The notes beneath the pieces are model-generated. The model searched no databases, had not been told where the DNA came from, and saw only the letters and a list, made by a program, of their open reading frames with translations. Made by a program: the position numbers and the translations under genes. Source: Catonia carolina (taxonomy: Eukaryota; Arthropoda; Insecta; Hemiptera; Achilidae). From it: a DNA stretch of 64,000 bases. The DNA lies in the NCBI GenBank assembly GCA_035578175.1, contig JAQMRL010000014.1:16006274-16070273 (forward strand), given 5' to 3'. Below are positions 47,401 to 53,400 of the stretch, piece after piece. Each line of letters begins with the position of its first letter. Within the stretch, counting starts at the first letter, position 1.

Positions 47401-50400
47401 CCACTGAAAATGCTCAGAATTGTATGTGTAAGGTATTGTTTTAAAAGTACTGTCACCACCAACACTTCTAATTAATCATTTACTGTGTTGCCGGCCTTCA
47501 ATACTACTCCCGGCCCTTCTTGGTGCAGCAGACCCTTTGGCGGCGTTTCGACAAACCTTTCGGCTGCGTACCAATAGAGGCTTTGTTGCCATGGCCGAGC
47601 GAGTAACCACCCCTACCACAGCGCTCTCAGTAGCTATATAAGCGCAGTGCACTGAGCCACTTGTCATTTCGCTTTACATCTCCGACGAAGATCGACCAAC
47701 TCATCCACAAGATAAAGGAAGATGCTCTGGGACTTGCAGCAGCCGTCGCCGCAGCTCTCGCAGCCACACCGGTCTCCGAGACCAGCACAACGGTCCTTCT
47801 CAGGACCAATTTATTAAGGTTTTAACCGGCCCTTTTCAGGGCCATCAACCTGAGCCACAGCTCTTGTCCCAGCCACGCGCTGCCTATGTTGATCTCCTTC
47901 AAGACCGGCACAACGGTCCTTCTCAGGACCAACTCAAGGTTTACACCGGCCCTTTTTAGGGCCACCAACCCCCTTTCCACCTCGGCAGACACACACATAA
48001 ACGGCCCTTTTCAGGGCCACCAAACAGATAGTTTCCCACTTAATGTCGCCATCTGGTGACAGTACATACACTGGCAACAAGCAACGTGGCACGTGTAAGC
48101 ATTGAATCACTTAACCAGACGGAATCTACTGTACATGAAATTGTTGACTTGAAGTAAAAAATTTAATAATAAAGTATGTTTCAAATTACAATTTTAAATA
48201 TTAAAAAATAAATATATATAATTACCTGTTCTCTTGATACATGGCTAACATAACCGCTTGAATGACTAAAAAGCTTTGAATTTGAACCATGCGCTGCGAT
48301 CAATCCGGAACTTCCAATTTTATCTAATTTATGGTCGGATTGACTCATTTTCAACAAAAATGTTAGAAGTGCAGATCTATTTTTCAATATACCCTGTTAA
48401 AACAAAAAATTAACGCTGGTAAGTAATTTTCAATCATTTATTTGAAACTGTTGTTGTTTAGGTCATCAGCCAAAAGGCTGATTTAAACCTCTAGAGGTTT
48501 AACTAAGTAAAACGAGGAGTGAGGTGGTTTACCATACCTTCTTCACTGAGTGGAAAAGTAGGCTTATAGTTTTGGGCCACTTCTGGTCAAAACCAGAACT
48601 TCAAACCCACTAACTTTTTGTGCAGATTACACAGGTCAACAATGGAAAATTTGTTTGAAAACTAATGACTGATTCTTATAGATTTTTGTGAGCTGGTTTC
48701 GGGAAAAATAGTCAAAAAAATAGTGTGAAAAACTCACACAACTTTCTCTTGCCAATGCAAATAACTAACAATATAACCTAACATTAGTAATAAAACATTA
48801 GAAATAAACAAAAAAACTAACCCCAATAAACATAACCTAATTTTAATCATGAGTGAAAGACACAAAATGAAAATCAACCAGTTTGGCTTAAAAATACGGA
48901 AAATCACTCTTTCACGCTAAACTAGGTTCTGTACAGAAAAATGCTCTATATAAAAGTCGTAGATCTTTTAATTTCTTATAAATTTTATTTCACACTCTTT
49001 TTTCGTAAAATGTATACTAAAGCTGAAATCTTCAAAAAAAAATCGAGAAAAATTAAAAACCAGAAAATTGCTAATTACCACTAAACTAAGCGTTTTTACA
49101 AAAAAATTTAAAATAAACGTAGTTTTTTAAATTGCCTACAACTTTTATTATATGCAATTTTGCTCTAAAATGTATATTAAAGCCGCAATCTTAAAAAACA
49201 ATTTTTTTATGAGAAAATGGCCTCCCCAAAAATTTCAGCAGGCATGACGCCTACCCTATCTTGAAGAGCATAAAAAATTCAGTAAATGAGGCGATTTAAA
49301 AAAAAAATTGTAGGAGCCGATTTTGAGAAAATTGCAAAAAAGTGAAAGATTACACGAATAAACTACTACTTTTGGCTGACCAATTTTGATGAAAATGTTT
49401 GTCGGGTTCTCTCGTGGTACCTAATTTAATTTTCAAGTTTCAAGTTTGTACGCTGTTCTGTTCTTGAGATATTCAGTTCACACACACACACACACATACC
49501 AATCGCTAGAAACATGTTTTTTGGGTTCACGGAGTCTGAAAACATGTAGTAGATCCGGTGAAAACTCAATTTCAAAAAATCGACATGAAAAAAATACTTT
49601 CCTTCTTACATATTCATACGGGCAATAGAAAGTAAAAATCCATCACGTACCGTTTTTTCACAATATTAGTTTATTTAAATAGTGTCAAAATTTATAAATA
49701 AACATATTTTATTTCTAAATCATGGAATAAAAAATTTTGTGTGAATTAATATTTTATCATTAGTTAGGTTATAAACAAAAAGGTCTTTACTGCATATTTT
49801 TCTGATGACCACTCGGTATTATTAGAACTTGGGACCAAAAATGTAATACGGAAAAATTCGGTTGATCCACTGAACGTACTCTTACCTACATTTAACATTA
49901 AACTTTAATTGATAAAACAATTTGTAAAAGCTTTATCAAACGAGGTAGATTGTTAAGCCAAAAGTTCCAACTGTCAGAGGCCAAAATGAAAGATGTTTTC
50001 ACTAGTCCAAACATTTGTAAACTTTTAAAAGATGAAGCCTTTCAAACCAAAATGGAAGACATTGAAAGCAAGAAGCATGGAAATCATTTGAAGAAGTCGT
50101 AAAGAAATTTCTCGGGAACAATAAATTCAAATTCCAAAACTTGGATTATTCAATGAGCTTGAAGGTGCATTTTCTGAATTCTCATATTGATTACTTCCCT
50201 GAAAATCTTGGTGATGTACGTGAAGAATAGGTTGACACATTTCATCAAGATATAAAGGAAATGGAACGTTGACATCAGGGAAGGTGGAATATGAACATGA
50301 TTGCAGATTACTGTCGGTGCATCCATAAAATGTGGCCTAAAAAGCAATAAAAGGAAAAAAAATCTGGTGTGAAACACTCAAAACATTAGAAATAAACTAA

Positions 50401-53400
50401 CCTCAATAAACATAACCAAATTTTGATCATAAGTGAAAGACGCAAAATGAAAATCAACCTTAGTTTGCCTTAAAAATATAGAAAATCACTCTTTTCACGC
50501 TAAACTAGGCTCTGTAGAGAAAAATGCTCTAAACAAATGTTGTAGATCTTTTAATTTCCTACAAATTTTATTATATACACTTTTGTCATAAAATGCATGC
50601 TAAGGCTGATATCTTAAAAATTAATTTTTTTACATGTTTTTGTGAGAAAAAAAAACAGAAAATCGCTAATTACCACTAAACTAAGCGTAGTACAAATAAA
50701 TGTTTAAAATAAAAATTGTAGGATTTTAAATTCTCTAAAAGTTTTATTTTACACATTTTTGCACTTAAATGCACATTAAAGCCACAATTTAAAAAAAAAA
50801 CAATTTTTTAACAAGAAAACAGCCTCCCCAAGAATTTCAACAAACATAGCTTATACCCTATCTTCCGGAGCATAAAACATGTAGTACATGAGGCGATTTT
50901 AAAAAACACCGTAAGATCCACTTTTGAGAAAATCGCAAAAAAGTGAAAAATTACACGAATAAACTACTACTTTCGGCTGACCGATTTTGATGAAAATGTT
51001 TGTGTCGTGTTCTCTAGTGGTTTCTAACTTAAGTTTCAAGTTTCAACATCATACTATGTTCCGTTCTTGAGATATTCTGCTCACACACACACACACAGAC
51101 CAATCGCTGTAAACATGTTTTTTGGGTTCAGGGAGTCTGAAAAATGTAGATCCAGTGAAAACTCGATTTCAAAAAATCGACATGAAAACATACTTTCCTT
51201 CTTATTTATTCCCACAGCCAAGAGAAAGTAAAAGGCACAAGTCTTCGTAGAGGTAAGAAAATATACCACAATCCTTTCTTTAAATCCCAATATGTTTTAT
51301 AATAAAAGTTTTCCATGAGAAATATGAATAGGCCTGTTACAACAACAATCTCCATTTTATTTTTCCAGTGTTGTGGAAAATCCTTACGTGATGGAAAAAT
51401 GGTGGCCATATTTGAATTCAGCACACAAAATAACATTAAAATCAGTTTTTTTTTGTCATCAGTCTCTTGACTGGTTTGATTGACGCAGTTCTCCAACCTG
51501 TTCTATCTTGCGCAAGTCGTTTCATATCTACATACCTGTAACACCCTACATCTTTTGTGATTTGCTCTATATATTCTAATCTTTGCCTCTCTCTACAATT
51601 TACTCCCTCAATATTACCCTCCATTATTGATAGCCCAATACCTGGATGTCTTAGGATATGCCCCACTAGCCTATCCCTTCTTTTGGTAAGATGCTTCCAT
51701 ATACTTCTTTCTTCATCCACTCGCCTAAGAACCTCTAAATTACTTATCATGTCTACCCACCTAATCTTTAACATTTTCCTATAACACCACATTTCAAAAG
51801 ATTCTATCCTCTTCTTTTCTACAGCCCCTATCACAAATTTTAAGAAATTTTTCCTAATCTGTAAATCAATGTTTGTAGTACGTAAGCTGTTTTTCATTAC
51901 AAAGGCTTTTCTAGCTTGAGCAATTCTACTCTTGATCACTTGTGCTTCTACCATCCTTTGCTATTTTACTCCCTAGATAACAGTTATCAGAATACTTAAA
52001 ATCAGTTATCAGAATACAAATAACTTTCAATTTCCCTAATTTTGTTAACCTGTGTTATGTGTCAGAAAGCTGTTTGTGGCTATCGCTTGTATTTTTTGAC
52101 ATCTGGATGTGACAGACATAGGAAATTGATAGATGCCAATTAGATCCGCCAACAAAAACAGTGCATTGTAGATTTTTTTAAAATTTCAATACTTACAGCT
52201 TTTACAATAGTTCTATGAAGAGATTCAAACGACGATACAGCATTTGAATTGTCATAATTAACTTCTGTAATTTGTTCTTTGATTTTGTTGATTATTTCAA
52301 ATTCATCTATGTCTGTAAATGAACCATCCACCGAATCTGATAAAGATGATGGATCTGCCAAACGCATGACAGCGGATCTATATATTCGAGACACATCGGC
52401 TAAAAAAAAGTTATAAAATATGTTAATTGAATGGGCAACAAACGCCAAGAAATGGTCCGAAGAAAGAAGGGAAAAACATTCAGGGAAGATTTTTTCCCCT
52501 GCATCCACGAGACTCCAAAGGGAGTATAGGACATGTCAAGATAAAACTGATAAACTGAAAGTTTATCACCAATGATAAATTCATCACTTACCACCAAAAA
52601 ATTGTTTTTGCTACTGCTTACTTCAGTAGGCTTGTCATGAACCCCATTGAATCAAATATCACACAAAATTAAAAAATATCAAACACAATGATAAATTCAT
52701 CACTTACCAATAATTTTTTCCTGCTACTGCTTAACTTAGTAGGCTTGTCATGAACCCCTTTGTATCAAATAGTACACAATATTTGTTTAATTATAAGTTA
52801 AATACTTTTCAATCAAAACTATTTAGAAAGGAATTCGTGCACACTGTAAAATGTTTCATCAATCAAATATTGTTTCAGCTTTTTTTTTAAAATGACTTAA
52901 ATTGTCACAACTTTTTAAACCTTGTGGCAATTTATTTTCTACCTGCATAAGTTGGTTTTTGTTCAAACAATTTAGTGTTGTGATTAGCAACATAATAATT
53001 GATTCTGTTTCTTGTGTAGTGGTGGTGAACATCTGTAAATTCTGTAAAAAGGTATTTTTCTTTACGTACATTATCACTTCAAAAATGTACAAAGAAGGAA
53101 CTGTGAGCGATTGCAGCTCTTTAAATAGTGATCGGCATGAGGTAAGATGAAAAGGAAGCATGGGCAAAAAGATTGATTAATCGTACCCTTTAAATTCAGT
53201 GATTCGGAAAAAAACACTTTTAAGTTTACATGAGATTGACTAATAAACTCCAAAGTATCCTGTTTTCATCTTAAAAACAACCTTTAACAAATATGATTTC
53301 AAAAGTACAAAACTATTCAATACAAATAACACTAAAATGTAAACATTCAAAACCAAAATAAAATTTACCAGTTGGTCTTGGCCAATAAGATGAAATAGAA

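Larger units (their letters stand above)
47447..48065 (+). mobile_element. Solo LTR (611 bp) with 4-bp TSD, containing five histone-type 3' stem-loops
   Basis: The LTR proper is 47451-48061, TGTCACC..GGTGACA (TG..CA, 7-bp inverted ends), flanked by GTAC at 47447-47450 and 48062-48065, as for Ty3/Gypsy-type integration. It is GC-rich in an AT-rich setting. Plus-strand promoter features are CCAAT at 47571, TATATAAG at 47635 and an initiator TCATTT at 47664, 31 bases after the TATA. Downstream lie five 6-bp-stem, 4-base-loop hairpins matching the histone mRNA 3' stem-loop (see separate entries). I find no AATAAA or ATTAAA inside it. No internal retrotransposon region is in the window. Confidence 0.85.
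46525..48170 (+). mobile_element. mariner-like element interrupted by a solo LTR
   Basis: It starts CGAGGGTTCATCAAAAAACA after TA (46523-46524). Damaged frames carry AFGESTMSKIRLYKW, then RPEHPSTLINNDSVVEVRKM, and at 47071-47310 VITGDETWVYGYNVETKAQS (the catalytic D of the VTGDE block). HYEFLPHGYLVNKEYYLGVM follows in another frame. Several stops are present. The 3' part beyond 48065 is uncertain. Confidence 0.75.

Noticed and set aside
47480..47809. Ala-rich minus-strand ORFs in the GC-rich LTR
   Set aside because: Composition artefact of the GC-rich LTR; the promoter signals point to the plus strand.
47792..48018. CRISPR-like or replication-dependent histone gene cluster
   Set aside because: Repeats are irregularly spaced hairpins, not direct repeats with unique spacers. 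No histone coding sequence lies upstream of any stem-loop, and LTR termini with a TSD enclose the whole segment.
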